Shown: piece after piece, positions 43,488-55,839 of the stretch
Layout of the letters: the number at the start of each line of letters is the position of its first letter
Position numbering within the stretch: the first letter of the stretch is position 1
Source: Hypomesus transpacificus
Lineage: Eukaryota > Chordata > Actinopteri > Osmeriformes > Osmeridae
Direction: 5' to 3'
Length of the DNA stretch: 64,000 nt
Assembly: GCF_021917145.1 (NCBI RefSeq)
Contig: NC_061071.1
Coordinates: 1,328,460-1,392,459 of the forward strand
Notes under the pieces: model-generated
Told to the model about the DNA's origin: nothing
The model's database searches: none
What the model saw: the letters and a program-made list of their open reading frames with translations, nothing else
Made by a program: the position numbers and the translations under genes

Positions 43488-44429
43488 TCACCCCTCCCCC
43501 TCGCTGCCCTCTCCCTCCAGCCTGGTGCTGCAGCGCGTGCAGTGGCGCCTCATGCCTCTCAGCACGTCGGAGCTGAAAAGACAGAAGGGGCACTGGTAGA
43601 GTCCCTGGCGATGCCACAGGCTGGCATGGCTGTTCAGCTGGCTCTGCAGGATGTAGCTGCGCTCACAGTGCTGGCAGGAGAAGGGCTTGGGCACGTTGTG
43701 GGAGCGCACAATGTGACTCATGATGAAACCTTTCATCTTGGACTTCCAGCCACACAGCCGACAGACGTAGCGGTTTCCTGAGAACAGAGTGTACCTGTCC
43801 AGCACCTCACGCTCCTTCTGCTCTTGCGTGGGGTCTATCGCCTCCTCTTCCTCCTCCTCATCTTCATCCTTTGTGTCTGTCGCTGAACTCCTCTTTCGTT
43901 TGAGGGAGATGTCGCAGGGGTTCCTTTCCCCTCCTCCCTCCTCCTCCTGCATCTGAGAGCTGCCTCTCAGGGGAGCGTCCCTGCCTCTATGGCCCTCTCC
44001 ACCCTCTTCCCATTCTCCCTCTTTACCATTATCTGGATTTTCTCCCTCCTCCACCTCTCCCTTCACTCTCTCTCCCTCTTTCAACATCTCTCCCTTCACC
44101 ATCTCTCCCTTCACCATTACTCTCTCCTCCATCACACTCTCCTCCATCACTCTCTCCTCCTTCTCCCTCCCCTTCTCTGAGAGGCAGTGGCTGGCCAGCA
44201 GGTGGTCATAGATCAGAGGGTAGTAGTTGGATGTGTAGAAGCAGAGGGAGCAGTGGAACAGCCTGGCTGTGGGCTGGTAGAACACAGCGTTTCCCAGGCG
44301 ACCCACAGGCAGGCCATCCAGGCGAGCAGGGTGCGTGTTGGCCATGTGCGTCAGGTGGGCAGAGTGGCTTTTGAAGTGCAGCTGGCAGGCGAGGCAGTGC
44401 AGGTGGCTGTCCTCTGCGTCTGCGGACAT
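43488..44429 (-). CDS. champ1: CHAMP1-like C2H2 zinc-finger protein, compact form
   Basis: Single-exon reading frame of 313 aa with a good start context (AGCAGCCATGTCC) and an acceptor-like TTTTAG upstream at about 44460. The N-terminal finger pair (CLACQLHFKSHSAHLTHM, GRLGNAVFYQPTARLFHC, CFYTSNYYPLIYDH) parallels CHAMP1, including the LGxxxFYQxxAxLFHC core. The three C-terminal fingers (YVCRLCGWKSKMKGFIMSHI, FSCQHCERSYILQSQLNSH, YQCPFCLFSSDVLRGMRRHC) parallel the CHAMP1 C-terminus. Human CHAMP1 is about 812 aa, has a single coding exon, and aids kinetochore-microtubule attachment and heterochromatin through MAD2L2 and HP1/POGZ. The long SPE/WK repeat region is missing and replaced by a short acidic and Lys/Glu linker. 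It could be an orthologue or a paralogue. Confidence 0.7.
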   Translation of the reverse strand: MSADAEDSHLHCLACQLHFKSHSAHLTHMANTHPARLDGLPVGRLGNAVFYQPTARLFHCSLCFYTSNYYPLIYDHLLASHCLSEKGREKEERVMEESVMEERVMVKGEMVKGEMLKEGERVKGEVEEGENPDNGKEGEWEEGGEGHRGRDAPLRGSSQMQEEEGGGERNPCDISLKRKRSSATDTKDEDEEEEEEAIDPTQEQKEREVLDRYTLFSGNRYVCRLCGWKSKMKGFIMSHIVRSHNVPKPFSCQHCERSYILQSQLNSHASLWHRQGLYQCPFCLFSSDVLRGMRRHCTRCSTRLEGEGSEGEG

Positions 44430-46680
44430 GGCTGCTCCCCCGGACTGACAGCGCTGGATCTAAAACACAAGAAACAGCAGACGTGTTGTAGGAGAACTGC
44501 CAACATGGGACACTGCTAATTCACCTGTTACCACAGGTCTGATGAGTTCCATCATTAGATAAACAAATAAAAACCATCTGATAGAAAGAATCGCTCTTCC
44601 TGGTGCTCGTGTACACGATGGTCTCTTGGAATGGCTTTCAGGTGTATAACCAAGCTGAGTTGGTTAAACTCACGCCTGACCTCAGAATCAAGACATCCCA
44701 CCAGTGCCATCAGATTGCTACATTGTTGCGTGGATGACACGTCACAGGGGACCTCATGCAATAGAACCCCAAGACTCCAAAACCAGCTCTTCGGCTTGAA
44801 ACACAAACCCGTATGGAGCTTAGTGTTAATGCATTTCCATTTTGGCATTCGGTTTGTTCCGGTAATTTGATTAAATTGACTCCTGTCAGTTACCAAAACT
44901 ATGTTCCCCAATCTTTTATTGTTTTCTGTTATCGAACCTGGCACTAAATAACAGCTTTTTCATAGAATGTTTTGCTTAAGACCGATCAGCTTTAAACAAA
45001 TCCAAAAGGGGGAACTCATGCCCCATTAGTGCAAATGATATAGTGTTAGTTGACTTACTTGTCAAGGGTTAGTACTTGTACTGATCCAGAATTTAATTTC
45101 AGACGGCAACTTTGTATTGGCTCAAATAAAGGAAACAGTGGTTGCTGAAATGTTTGGCGCAGACATGCAAAACTTTGAGAGGTTGTGTTAGCCATTTCCA
45201 GCGAAAATATGTGCAGAGGCTCTGACGTCAAAAGGAGCAGATTTTCAAACGGAGCGTTTGAGCCTTCATTTTCTCCAAGGCGGAGAAGAACACCCAGGGC
45301 TTAGTTTACACCTATCGAACATTCTAGCCACTGGGGGACCAAAGGCAGGCTAGGGGAACTCATAATAAGGTAAATAACCTCCTTAAGTGAAGTTCTCATG
45401 TCATGTGACCTTTAAATCAAAGATGGAACAGATCAGGAGCACGGCGAGTCACTCTATTGCGCAAAACCGGACGAGCTGGAGATTCTACAAGGCGCGGACC
45501 GCATCTCAGTTTTGCGAGTTTCAATGTGCCAGTGTAGACTTGCCACAGAAACGAACTGGACGTCAGTTAAAACAGCTGTTATCCTTGCTTTATGAGACAA
45601 CCCCGTCATTCACCCCCATGACGTCATTCACCCTTCATGACATAGCCAAGCAAGAGATGGACTTCACAAAACGTCTCCGGAAATAACACGCTTTAATTAC
45701 GTTATGGCTCGAGTTAGCTAGACACTAGCTAGCTAGTAGTGGAAACAACACGATTTACTTACGTTATGGCTCAAATTAGCTAGACACTAGCTAGCTAGTA
45801 GTGGAGGCAACGTGGATGTTGTTTGTTGCACATAAACAGTGAACGAAATGTAAGTTCCACAAGCAGCGATTATCAGAAATATAGAACACTGTTCAAGCTA
45901 AGCTACAGCTAGCAATCAGCACTTGTAAAACACCAAATAGCAAGCAACTGCCTGCAAGAAAAAATCTTAATTTGACCTCCGTATCCTTTCCCTTTCTTAA
46001 ATCTTATTGGGCCATCAGACGTGACGCGCTTCAGAAGCTATTAACTCTCTCATCGCTGGATTGGAACAGTTTTGTGCGTTTCAGGTAGCGTATAGAAATG
46101 TCAAAAAATATATGTGAATAAAATACTTTTGAAAGGAACGAAGAAAGGATAAAAACAGCAGCAGCAGTAAAGAAGAAACCTCATTTTTGTTTGACGTTTG
46201 TCTTGGTTGTAGAGAATATGTAGTAGCCTCGAACACCATGAACGTGGTTCTTCCCCTGAGTCACCAGCAGGCAGAGCTGTCTTGCAGAAGGTTACTAGAC
46301 AAGCAGGTCAATGAGAGATCCTTTTTAATAGATGTCTTTGCTTGTAATAGACCTCAGCATAAATTCGCATTATTTGATTTACTATTAATCCTTCTAAACC
46401 TTGATTCAGGAAATTGTACAGGGAGTTCATATAACAATATAGTTCAAACATAACATCCTATAACGTTCATAACGCTAATCTGTAGGCCTCGTCAACAGCA
46501 GGACCAGAGCCTGTCTAAGGAGAGCCTATCCACTCCCTATTAAGCCCCGTTGTACCGAATTTGGTTGCAGTTTCACCAGAGTTCCACTGGAGGCGATCGC
46601 CGGCATGAGGCAATGAGTGCTAAATGAATCCATGGAGTTAAACGGCAACATTTGTCTCTTTCGCCTGATTTTCGTTAAGA
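44430..46680. other. Gene-poor region upstream of the CHAMP1-like gene
   Basis: Contains the likely 5' UTR of the CHAMP1-like gene near 44430-44460. A 68-bp tandem duplication lies at about 45,685-45,810 (ACGTTATGGCTC, TAGACACTAGCTAGCTAGTA). Open frames at 45387-45686 and 46187-46453 have no recognised domain. Confidence 0.4.
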
Positions 46681-46689
46681 AATCATAGA

Positions 46690-47000
46690 TTTGATTGTAT
46701 TTTTTGCATGTTCAATATGAATTATATTTCGAAAGTTCAATTAACAGATTTATTTTTAAATTCTATATATTTTTTTATTTGTATTTAATATATATTGTAA
46801 CTTTATTTTATATTAGATTGTATTATTATATTATATAGCTCTGCCAGTAGTTTATTTCATTTTGTTGTACATTTTCTACATTTTCTTTTTGTTCATTATG
46901 TTTAAATGTTCACTGTTTGCACCTGCCCACAAAAGTAAATTCCTTGTTTGTGACCACTTACTTGGCAATTAAACTAAATTCTGATTCTGATCAGATTCTG
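46690..47000 (+). mobile_element. LINE 3' tail
   Basis: AT-rich sequence ending in TACTTGGCAATTAAACTAAA followed by TTCTGATTCTGAT repeats, a 3' end typical of fish non-LTR elements. No coding part is left. Confidence 0.6.
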
Positions 47001-47100
47001 AACGAGTACTTATGTCCTTTTGATTTCTTACAGGGTGAGTCGTTTTTTCCCATAACACGCTGGCATTCTGCTAATGAATGCTGATTGGTTAGTGAAGGAC

Positions 47101-47172
47101 TGACTACGACCAGAGCCATATAAAAAGAGCCTAACCCTAACCCTTTTTATATGGCTCTGACTACGACCAGAG
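47101..47172. repeat. Hairpin with direct-repeat flanks
   Basis: Arms AGAGCCATATAAAAAG (47113-47128) and its exact complement (47144-47159) surround a 15-nt loop with two TAACCC units. The 15-mer TGACTACGACCAGAG occurs at both outer ends (47101-47115 and 47158-47172). Confidence 0.85.
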
Positions 47173-47459
47173 ATCCCGCTTGATAGCATCCGAAGCGGAA
47201 CCACAATGTCAGAGCATTAGCAACATTAGCAACAATATTAGCAAGCCAAAACTCTTTCTAGCATGTGTATTGACAGGGAGAGCCTAATCTGTCAGCTGTG
47301 TTGTACATGCCGATAAAGAAAAAATGAATTGACCAGAGCTTGCCGTGAAGCAGTATCTCTGGTCGTACGATGTGTATGCATTTACATTTACATCACAGAT
47401 GTTGGCCAGCACCTTCAGAAACTCCGTACCCTGGAGACAGGAACAGAACCTTTCTGTCT

Positions 47460-47680
47460 CAATCTCCCCCCCCCCCCCCCCCCCCTCCCCTCCACTGGAA
47501 CGGAACCTTTCTTTCTCAATCTCACCCCCTCCACTGGAACGGAACCTTTCTTTCTCAATCTCACCCCCTCCCCCCTCCCCTCCCTCCACTGGAACGGAAC
47601 CTTTCTGTCTCGCTCCCCCCCCCCCCCCCCCCTCCACTGGAACGGAACCTTTCTGTCTCACTCCCCCCCCCCTCCACTCT
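47460..47680. repeat. Poly-C-interrupted minisatellite
   Basis: Five units of CCACTGGAACGGAACCTTTC followed by C runs of variable length (up to about 18). Unit length varies through the C runs. Confidence 0.85.
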
Positions 47681-47846
47681 CTAACAGGTGAGACCTGCAG
47701 AAACCTGTAGATTTGTTACTTGTACTTGTTGTTATTACTTTAACGCATCAGACGTAACCCCATCCCCTATTACATTCGGTTGCTGAGGACACGCAAACCA
47801 GAATGTTGGAATGACGGAGCTATGTAGCACGCGGGAGCCTCCTGTC

Positions 47847-50078
47847 CAGTCGCGGACCCAGAGGGGTGGCCGGGGTGGCACTGGACCCCCCTTATATCAG
47901 ACTGGCCACCCCAGGTGCCACCCCAAAATAGAATTTGCTATCCCTGGCAATTGGATGCTGATTGACGTTTAATTTATCTTGTTAAAAGAAGCGTTTCTTG
48001 CAACGCATTTTTTTCAATCGAGGATATTTCCACAGTTCACCAGTCAGTCACAAATTACTAGGCCAGCGTCTGATACAGCACCAGCAACGGAAGATGGTGA
48101 GGTTTAGCATTGGGGTTGAGACTTCCTGATGAAAGTTGAGTTGCTGGGCCGCAGAGCCATAAAAAAAGATGCATATTGGCAATTTGGTTCCATAACAGAT
48201 TCAGATAAGAGAAATGTCTCTGTTTTTGTTTAGCACTTAGCAATACCTTGGCAGCTAACAGCGCAGTTGTCGTACTGTGGTGTAATTGATTCAATTACGT
48301 TTTTTTCATTTACATAGCACACTTTTAAAACAACAACAGTATCATTTAGCCATTTGAAATCTATTGTAATGAACTGACTGCTAGGTCAGAAAGGAACATT
48401 CATCCAGGCATAACATAAAGTTCCCGAATTGACGCTTATTAACCACACGGTACACAGGCACAGTAAGCCAAACAGCTGTTTTGCCCTAGCCCACGCTAAA
48501 TAAAAGAAAGGTAGCACACAAAACAATAGTAACAGTCTCTTGTAAAACCCAGAAGTAACAGAAAGAACAGACGGTAACCTGGTCTTAACTTTGAATGCTC
48601 CATTCCCCCTGCACAACCCCCTTCCATGCCCCTTTGCCAACCACCAGGCTGCCCGGCATCCGATCATTCCTGGCATTCCCATGACTGGCAGACAGCAGGT
48701 TGATTGGCATGTCAGACTCCATAAACACTATTGGTGAACAACCAACTAACAGCCAAACATAGAGCCTAACACACGTCTTTCTGTGTGGGTCGCAACACTA
48801 TTTTTGTACTTCAACTGCTAAGATTCCATGATGATATGCCTTATCACTCTATTAACGTTACAAAAGATTAACACAGCAGTCAGATAGCTACCCTGTTTGC
48901 TATTGTATAATGCCGGTTTTAAATTTCAGAGTAGGGCTAGCCATGAACTAATAACTTAAAGGCTGGTAGTTGATTGAAGATAATAATGGGGTTTAAGATT
49001 GAGATTGGACTCAAATGTGGGTAAATGGATGTGTAGCCCTACATATTATTTTTGCTTGGGGTTCACTTCAAACATTAAAAGAAAGGGTAAGATAGCAGAC
49101 TTCTTCAAAAAGCTGAGCAAACAGGATCAGGTGGAAATAGACCCCAGTCCTTGCACCACCCCAAGACCTCAGAGCAGCTTCCTCCCTGAGGCTACAGGCA
49201 CCAGCTCAGAGCATACTAGGCAGTCAGTCACATGCCAAGTTTAGCTTGTGTTTGTAGGCCACACGTAGCTTACACAAAGTTTTTTTCTTTTAAGCCTCAC
49301 TTTAAAATGTTGGTTCTTGATTCATGAGTGTTCTTGTTTTGATGGCTGTGGCATTTTTTTGTGTGCATTTTTTGCACATTAATTTGAGCGCAAATACTGT
49401 TTTTGGAGCTTCCTGTAATATTTTTTTTGTTTTAATCAAAATAAGATGAACGGTAGGCCTCTCATTTAGAAATGATCTTTAGTTCTGTAATGTTTCCTTA
49501 GCCTACCTCAATTCTGACTTGTGTGCCGAGTCCGACAACTGGACTTCTGTGTGAGTGCTGCAGTGGCTATCTGGCAAGCTCAGAAGAGCGTGCTGACATG
49601 GAATTCTGCATGCATCGGCTTTTCCAAGTGTTGATTTGGATACTGCTTTTATTTTTCCCGGGATTATCAATCTAAATTAATGCACTGACTAATAAAGTAA
49701 ATTGTTAAAACTCAAACTTTAGATTTGACTGGGGCACAGCAGATTTATAAAGAGGCAGGTGCACCAGTAAAAAGGGTCTAACGACGCCCATGGTGTGTAA
49801 GAAAGAAATGAGTTGCAATTCAGATGTAGAGACACAGTCTATTCATAGTAAATGTAAAATTTGAAAAGTAACTCTAGTGGACCATACTAGGCCACACTGA
49901 AGAACTCAGGCTTAAGTGAATTTGAATTTGTATTTCTCATCAGCAATCATGAATGATTTACACTGCTTAGATGCCAGGCTAAGGTTACACACATTTTCAG
50001 TCATGGTCTGTGGACCCCCTGAAGTAGCCCTGGCCACCCCTTGGCCACACCATATTTAAAAGTCTGGTTCCGCCACTG
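47847..50078. mobile_element. hAT-type DNA transposon, degraded
   Basis: The left end CAGTCGCGGACCCAGA and the right end, complement of CAGTGGCGGAACCAGA, form terminal inverted repeats followed by GGTGGCC-rich sequence on both sides. The flanking octamers are CTCCTGTC (47839-47846) and CGCCTGTC (50079-50086), a 7/8 match to an 8-bp hAT target duplication. The interior has only a remnant frame (about 48999-49244, with GKIADFFKKLSK as in ZMYM/hAT-type proteins). The element is 2,232 bp and cannot encode a full transposase. Confidence 0.75.
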
Positions 50079-50647
50079 CGCCTGTCCACACTGCAACTTG
50101 ACAGCGACGGTATCACCGCTTTTACCGAAATTGTTTGAAGGGAAGTCTTGTTTGTCGGTGACGGAAAGGGGGGGGACCACGTGTCTACGTAATGGAAAGC
50201 CAATCTTTCGGTTCGACTCCTCCTCCCCCTCCTCGCCCACCCATCTTCAGCGCAGGGACAGACTATACGGGACCACGCGCGCACGTTTCTACAGGGTACG
50301 GTCTACTTTTCAGAGAAGGACAGTGAGCTTCTTTTCATTAACAAGGTGAGGACACCTCAGACACACTAGCGGAGCTGCGCGGATAAATATGGATAATTGA
50401 GAAGACTGGGTTTAATCTGAATCTTAAACACCTTTTAAAGAAACAGAAAGAAAGGAACTGATCTGTGCTGAGATTTGCATCAATGCAGTTATACGGAACC
50501 GGCAAACGGTTTTCGGGATTGGCTTTTATGCGCTGTTTTGTGGGAGCCTCGGCTACAATTTTTCGATTAGAGATGCCACATCTACCGGCTTGTTAACGGA
50601 CAGACCAAATCGACTCGCAACCTTTTCCAAGTACCAAGCGAACTAAT

Positions 50648-51140
50648 ATGCGATGTTTTTTTGTCCAGAAACCCCATGCGTTTCGCCGTGTTCACGCTAG
50701 CACCGCATGCCTGTCTGCTGCACCGCTCCCCCCGTGCGGCAGATGCGATCTAAAGAGTGTTTTTGGGCTTCTGACGCGCCGGCCAGGCGGCAGCAGTACC
50801 AGCAGCGCTAAAGAGCAGCACGCGGAGATAACCGCAACCGTTGCCTTCATCCTGAGGTACAACGACGCGTTTCTGCAGCTACGCGCCAGCGCAGAAAAAG
50901 AACCGGCGATTCTCCTGCTCTGTTCTATGGTGCAGCTAGTCGGGCCGAGTCACCGAACTGAGCCGAACGACACCGGGCTGTTATGCAAGCGGGGGGCGCG
51001 AGTCCCCATGCGGGTGTCTAGGCTGCTGGAGCGCTCCTCCACCAAATCCATGAGGTTTCTTTGGAACATTTTCAGCAAAGGATCGCATATGCTGCAGTGT
51101 CTTTGTGGCAAGAGTCTCAAGACAACCAAGAACCCAACTG
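50648..51140 (+). CDS. Unidentified 5' coding exon
   Basis: An open frame ends at a strong donor (AACTG/GTGAGTAAG at 51140/51141) in a CpG-rich, promoter-like region. The likely true start is the ATG at 51050-51052, giving MRFLWNIFSKGSHMLQCLCG then KSLKTTKNPT before the donor. The upstream frame from 50648 is possible. A further donor-like site (AACAAG/GTGAGG) lies at 50345. I do not recognise the protein, and no following exon was found before the window ends or before the next repeats. Confidence 0.35.
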
Positions 51141-51148
51141 GTGAGTAA

Positions 51149-51990
51149 GTAGAAAGAGAGAGAAAAAGAGACCCCCTTTGTGTGAGTGTGTAAGTGTGTT
51201 TTGCGCGCACGCGCGGCTGTTGATGTGTGTGTGTGTCACCTGCTAGACTGCTCTCCTAGGTTCCAGGTTATGGTTGCTGGTGTGTTGGATCTGCAATCGC
51301 AGTTGTGCAGTAACTGATCGCAAGGGGAGGGGAGGAGAGGAGGAAAGGGAGGGGAAGAGAATAAGTTATTCGTGTAGACCTCGCTATTGCAGCTGTAGCC
51401 TGTGTGTGTGTCTGAATGAGTGTGTGTAAGAAAGCGAGAAAAAGAGAGAGAGGTACTGCAAAAAAATCGCATTAATAAAAGCCACAAAACCTGTAGGCTA
51501 CAATGTGCTTTGCATGCATCCCTTCATGAAACTTTTTAGAGCCCTTGTTCGGCACGTGTTCAGAAGTAAGATTGTTTATTGGGTATTTCCCCTTTCGCGT
51601 CCCGGCCCATAGCTCCACTCTGTGTTGGCTTGCTCTGGCTTGTATCACTGCACCACTTCTGCAACCTTCCCTCCGTCTGGCCCAGAGATGGAGGCTCACA
51701 CTACAGAGACAAGGGGCCCCTCTGGCGTCTGCTGCCTCGGTACCGAGGCTTGGTTACCATGCCGCCATAAGTCTCAACTCAATGAAAGTAGGAGGCAAGC
51801 AACTGAGGCACTGTTTGATGTCATGGGGTTAGGGTTGTCATGATTTAGATTCTGTTTTGTGGAGGAATGCAGGAAGAGAATACTCAAGACCGGAACCTCA
51901 GACCATGAAGGTTAATATTCTTACAAAGATTTAACTGGCAGATTGTTGTTTTTATACCATCATTATTTGAAGTGTGCTGGACGCATAGAG
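51149..51990. other. Sequence following the unidentified exon
   Basis: Short TG and GA runs (51210-51240, 51430-51450) and otherwise unremarkable intron-like DNA. Several overlapping short frames at 51545-51843 have no support. Confidence 0.4.
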
Positions 51991-51999
51991 GGTGGGACT

Positions 52000-52550
52000 G
52001 TTACTGTGTAGCCAGACTGTCTCATAGTTACCATGTCGCCAGACTGACTCATAGTTACCATGTTACCAGGCTGTCTCATAGTTACCATGTTGCCAGACTG
52101 GCTCATAGTTACCATGTTGCCAGACTGACTCATAGTAACCATGTCACCAGACTGTCTCATAGTTACCATGTCGCCAGACTGACTCCTAGTTACCCTGTCG
52201 CCAGACTGTTTCAAAGTTACCATGTCACCAGACTGACTCATAGTTACCATGTCGCCAGACTGACTCATAGTTACCATGCCGCCAGACTGACTCATAGTTA
52301 CCATGTCGCCAGACTGGCTCATAGTTACCATGTCGCCAGACTGACTCATAGTTACCATGTCGCCAGACTGTCTCATAGTTACCATGTCGCCAGACTGACT
52401 CCTAGTTACCCTGTCGCCAGACTGTTTCATAGTTACCATGTCACCAGACTGACTCATAGTTACCATGTCGCCAGACTGACTCATAGTTACCATGTCGCCA
52501 GACTGACTCATAGTTACCAAGTAACCAGACTGACTCATAGTTACTTCACG
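52000..52550. repeat. 27-bp minisatellite, about 20 copies
   Basis: Units contain CTCATAGTTACCATG and TCGCCAGACTGA, open on both strands because the unit is a multiple of three. No gene context. Confidence 0.95.
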
Positions 52551-53584
52551 CGCTACACAGGGCGTCACACGGGGCACACTATGCCCAACTCTTCCAGTCA
52601 ACTTCCTCCAGTCATTCCAGAGATTGTTTCATCCTCATCATTTCAGAGAAAAAGAGAGAGACCAGAGGAAGAAAGAGCGATATAGAAAGAAAGAGACTAG
52701 ACTGACTTAAAGAGACAAGACTGAGAGAGAAAGAGACTAGACTGGGAAAGGGAGAGACCAGAAGAAGAGATTGGAGGGAGAGAGAGAAACCAGAGGAAGA
52801 GAGAAAAGGATAGAGGGTTAACATGTGAACGTGAAACAGGGATAGGACACAGGCCTTTAGAAGACTGACTACAGACTGTTTACAACAAGTATTGCCTGGA
52901 CAGGCCATATTAAATGTTTAACACATACTCAGTTGATTGAATGTACTATTGACCGGTGTTGTATGACATAAGGGGAACATCCAGGTTAGCTCTTTCCACC
53001 AAACCACATACAAACAGGTTTATTTAACAATTTATGATTGGTATTCATTTTAGCATTCATCCAAAGTAAGCCTAACCCTGTATAAGACCTATTTGACCTC
53101 TTTACCTGCAGACAGCTGGGGAGATATTGGTGTTGTGTTTTTATTAGATGAATATCCACCTCATTGGCATACAGGTTCAATAAACACGATCAATTTGAAA
53201 GCCACTACTGGGAGGGTTAACTATGTAGGACAGATATCTACTTCTCTGAATGCATTTGTGTTTTGCCCTAACCCACAACACACACAGTGTTGACCTAACC
53301 CACAACACACAGTGTTGCCCTAACCCACAACACACACAGTGTGATTGTGTTGGGAGATGCATGTTCAACACAGTAAAACCCTCAGCTGTAAAACATGGAC
53401 CTTAATAGAGGAGGAGGGTTAACCCTAAACCTAGAGAGAGGAGCAGCGTTAACCGTAACCCTAGAGAGAAGAGGAAGAAGACCAAGAGATTTGCTGACTT
53501 TAATGTTCAGCTTTTCCCTCAGAATCCATTAATGGAAGTCCTATGGGAGGAATAATGAGGGTGATGTATGCTTAGATATGTGTG

Positions 53585-53910
53585 TGTGTGTATGTGTAAA
53601 ACATTTTGTATATGCTTCTGTGTGTGCATGTGGGGCATGTATGTGTGTGTGTCCGGGGACTGGTGGTGTGTGTGTCAGGATGTGTGACTGTGTTCATACA
53701 TGAGTTACACAATAAGAAATCAATAGTGGTTAGTGGTCAGTCCCCCCCCCCCCCACCCCATTCTCTCTCTCTCTATTTCCCTCTCTGTGTTTGCCTAGTC
53801 AGGATCCTCTCACCCAACTCTCCCTCCTTTCTCCTCTCCCTCCCCTCTCTCCCCTCTCCCTCTATCTCCTCTTTCCCCTCCTCTCTACCTCCTCCTTTCT
53901 CCTCTGCTTT
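53585..53910. repeat. Low-complexity tract: TG-rich, poly-C, then CT-rich
   Basis: TGTGTG imperfect run (53581-53680), a C run near 53743-53753, and a CCCTCTCC pyrimidine tract (53757-53905) that leads into the palindrome at 53907. Confidence 0.75.
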
Positions 53911-53942
53911 GTCTCTCCCACATATATGTGGGAGAGACAAAG
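53907..53942. repeat. Perfect 36-bp palindrome
   Basis: CTTTGTCTCTCCCACATA is followed directly by its reverse complement, with no spacer. It sits at the 5' border of the LINE fragment that starts about 53,935. Confidence 0.9.
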
Positions 53943-54655
53943 TGTGGTCCGTTCTGCTGAGTTCATCATCGGCAGGAAGCTCCCAGCCGTACAGGACACC
54001 TACCACACACGTTGCCTAAGGAAAGCCGGCAGGATTCTAAGAGACTGTTCCCACCCATCCTTCAGTCTCTTTACCCCGTTGCCTTCTGGCAGGCGTTACC
54101 GCAGCATCCGGTCGCGCACACGCAGACTGGACAACAGTTTCTACCCAAGGGTCATCAGGCTTCTCAATGGACACTGATATGGACATTTTGTACTGCACAG
54201 TAGTCACTTATACACTGTCACTTTCAGCTACTGGTTGCTCTTCAGTAACATTGCACTACTGTACCTCACTGTACCTCGCCACCAGGCTCCTGTTTGGTCA
54301 TTGACACAGTCACTGATCTGCAAATTTGCACTATTGCACTGTACTCCACTTAGGTTAGATAGGTTATAGGGTTGAAACAGGTTTTTTGAGCATTAGGGTT
54401 AGTATAGCGTACAATTTATTGTTATCTGTAATTTAGGAAGTTTTAGTGTTAGGGTTAGTATAGTCGTTTATTTATTGCTATCTGTATATTTAGGAAGTTC
54501 ACTTATCTAAGCTCAGCATAGATGTAAATTTGTTCCGTGTACTTATATGTTATGTTATGTCAGGTGCTTGCGTTGTCTTGTCTTAAGAATTTCAGTGCCC
54601 AGTCTGACCTTGTGTTGTTCTGTGCATCTGACAAATAAAAGACTTGGACTATATT
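53935..54655 (+). mobile_element. Non-LTR retrotransposon 3' fragment
   Basis: Encodes a C-terminal LINE segment (LPAVQDTYHTRCLRKAGRIL, PSGRRYRSIRSRTRRLDNSF, YPRVIRLLNGH, then stop), followed by a 3' UTR ending GACAAATAAAAGACTTGG. The 3' UTR matches the reverse copy at 42,590-43,020. It is 5' truncated. Confidence 0.8.
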
Positions 54656-54659
54656 GTGT

Positions 54660-55835
54660 TTGTGTCTCCCTCCTTATATTTAGGTTCACTGTCTGCACAC
54701 GTTCATGACGGATGTCAGACAATCTCTTCAAACTATTTTTGTTGAGCAACTGCTGGCCTCGTTCTGGGACTCACAGGATCCTGTTCCCCAAACGTGAACC
54801 TGCCAGGGGTAGAAGTGAAGGGAATATAATGATGATATCCAGAGCAGACAGAGCTGTACTGTTGGCTGTCGTGTGGGAGTGGAGCTTCCTCAGTTCCTTG
54901 GTGCTTCTGACGGGAAGGCTGATGCCACTCAGCAACGTTTCATCATCTGGAAAATTATTTCCCACATTAGAACTTGCTGATCCCTTCCCCTTCATTCATA
55001 CAGTGGGAACCAGACCAAAGACAAAATACAACACTACTTATTATTACTTTATGTGTCATCTATCATAGAGGCATGACCCAGAAAAAGGCTTTCAACCTTC
55101 CATTCCTCACATGCACACTCACACTTATACACACGCATGCATACATACATACATACATACATACATACATACATACATACATACATACATACATACATAC
55201 ATACATACATACACTCCCCTACCTTCCCTCATCCTTCCTTCTCTCACCCACATCCCAGTATGGTGTGTATGTTTTATTTACACCCTGATGTCTGGCAGCT
55301 ATTCCTAGCTCTCCTCTCCTTCATGCAGGTAAAGGCCCCCAATTTCCAATAACACGGAGGAAAACCAGCTAAACAAGATAGTGGCGATAGAGGTAGATGG
55401 TATATGGGTGAGATAAATGGGGGAGGTAGATGGGGGAGACAGATGGGGTGACATAGTTACAAGACAGTAGATGGTTTTATCTCCATAGTGGAAGGACAGG
55501 TATATGGTCCAGTATTCTCCATCCCCTTGTGATTTGATGTGTGTAATGCAGTTATGCGTATGTGTGAATGTGTGAGGTACCCTAGGGTCTGCTCTGAGGA
55601 GGGTGGGGTGTGAAAGGTGAGGTCTCTCTCTTTGCCTCTCTGTGTTTCTCTGTCGTATATATGTGTTTGAAGTGAAGGTAGATTAACTGTAGTCATTCAC
55701 TTGTAGCAGCTGTCTGTAATAAATGAGTGGATACACTGAGATGCTGAGCAGGTTTACCTGTCTCACAGACCGTGCTTCACACAAATTCATAGAAACACTG
55801 TAACCATAGAAACACTTTTACCAGAGGAATGTTAT
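54660..55835. other. Region with a CATA tetranucleotide run, no gene recognised
   Basis: A (CATA)n run of about 19 units lies at 55136-55212. Surrounding frames on both strands are short and unsupported. Confidence 0.5.
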
Positions 55836-55839
55836 AAAC

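Noticed and set aside
45387-45686. 99-codon plus-strand frame as a gene
   Set aside because: No domain, splice or promoter context was recognised, and it lies in a repeat-rich gene-poor stretch.
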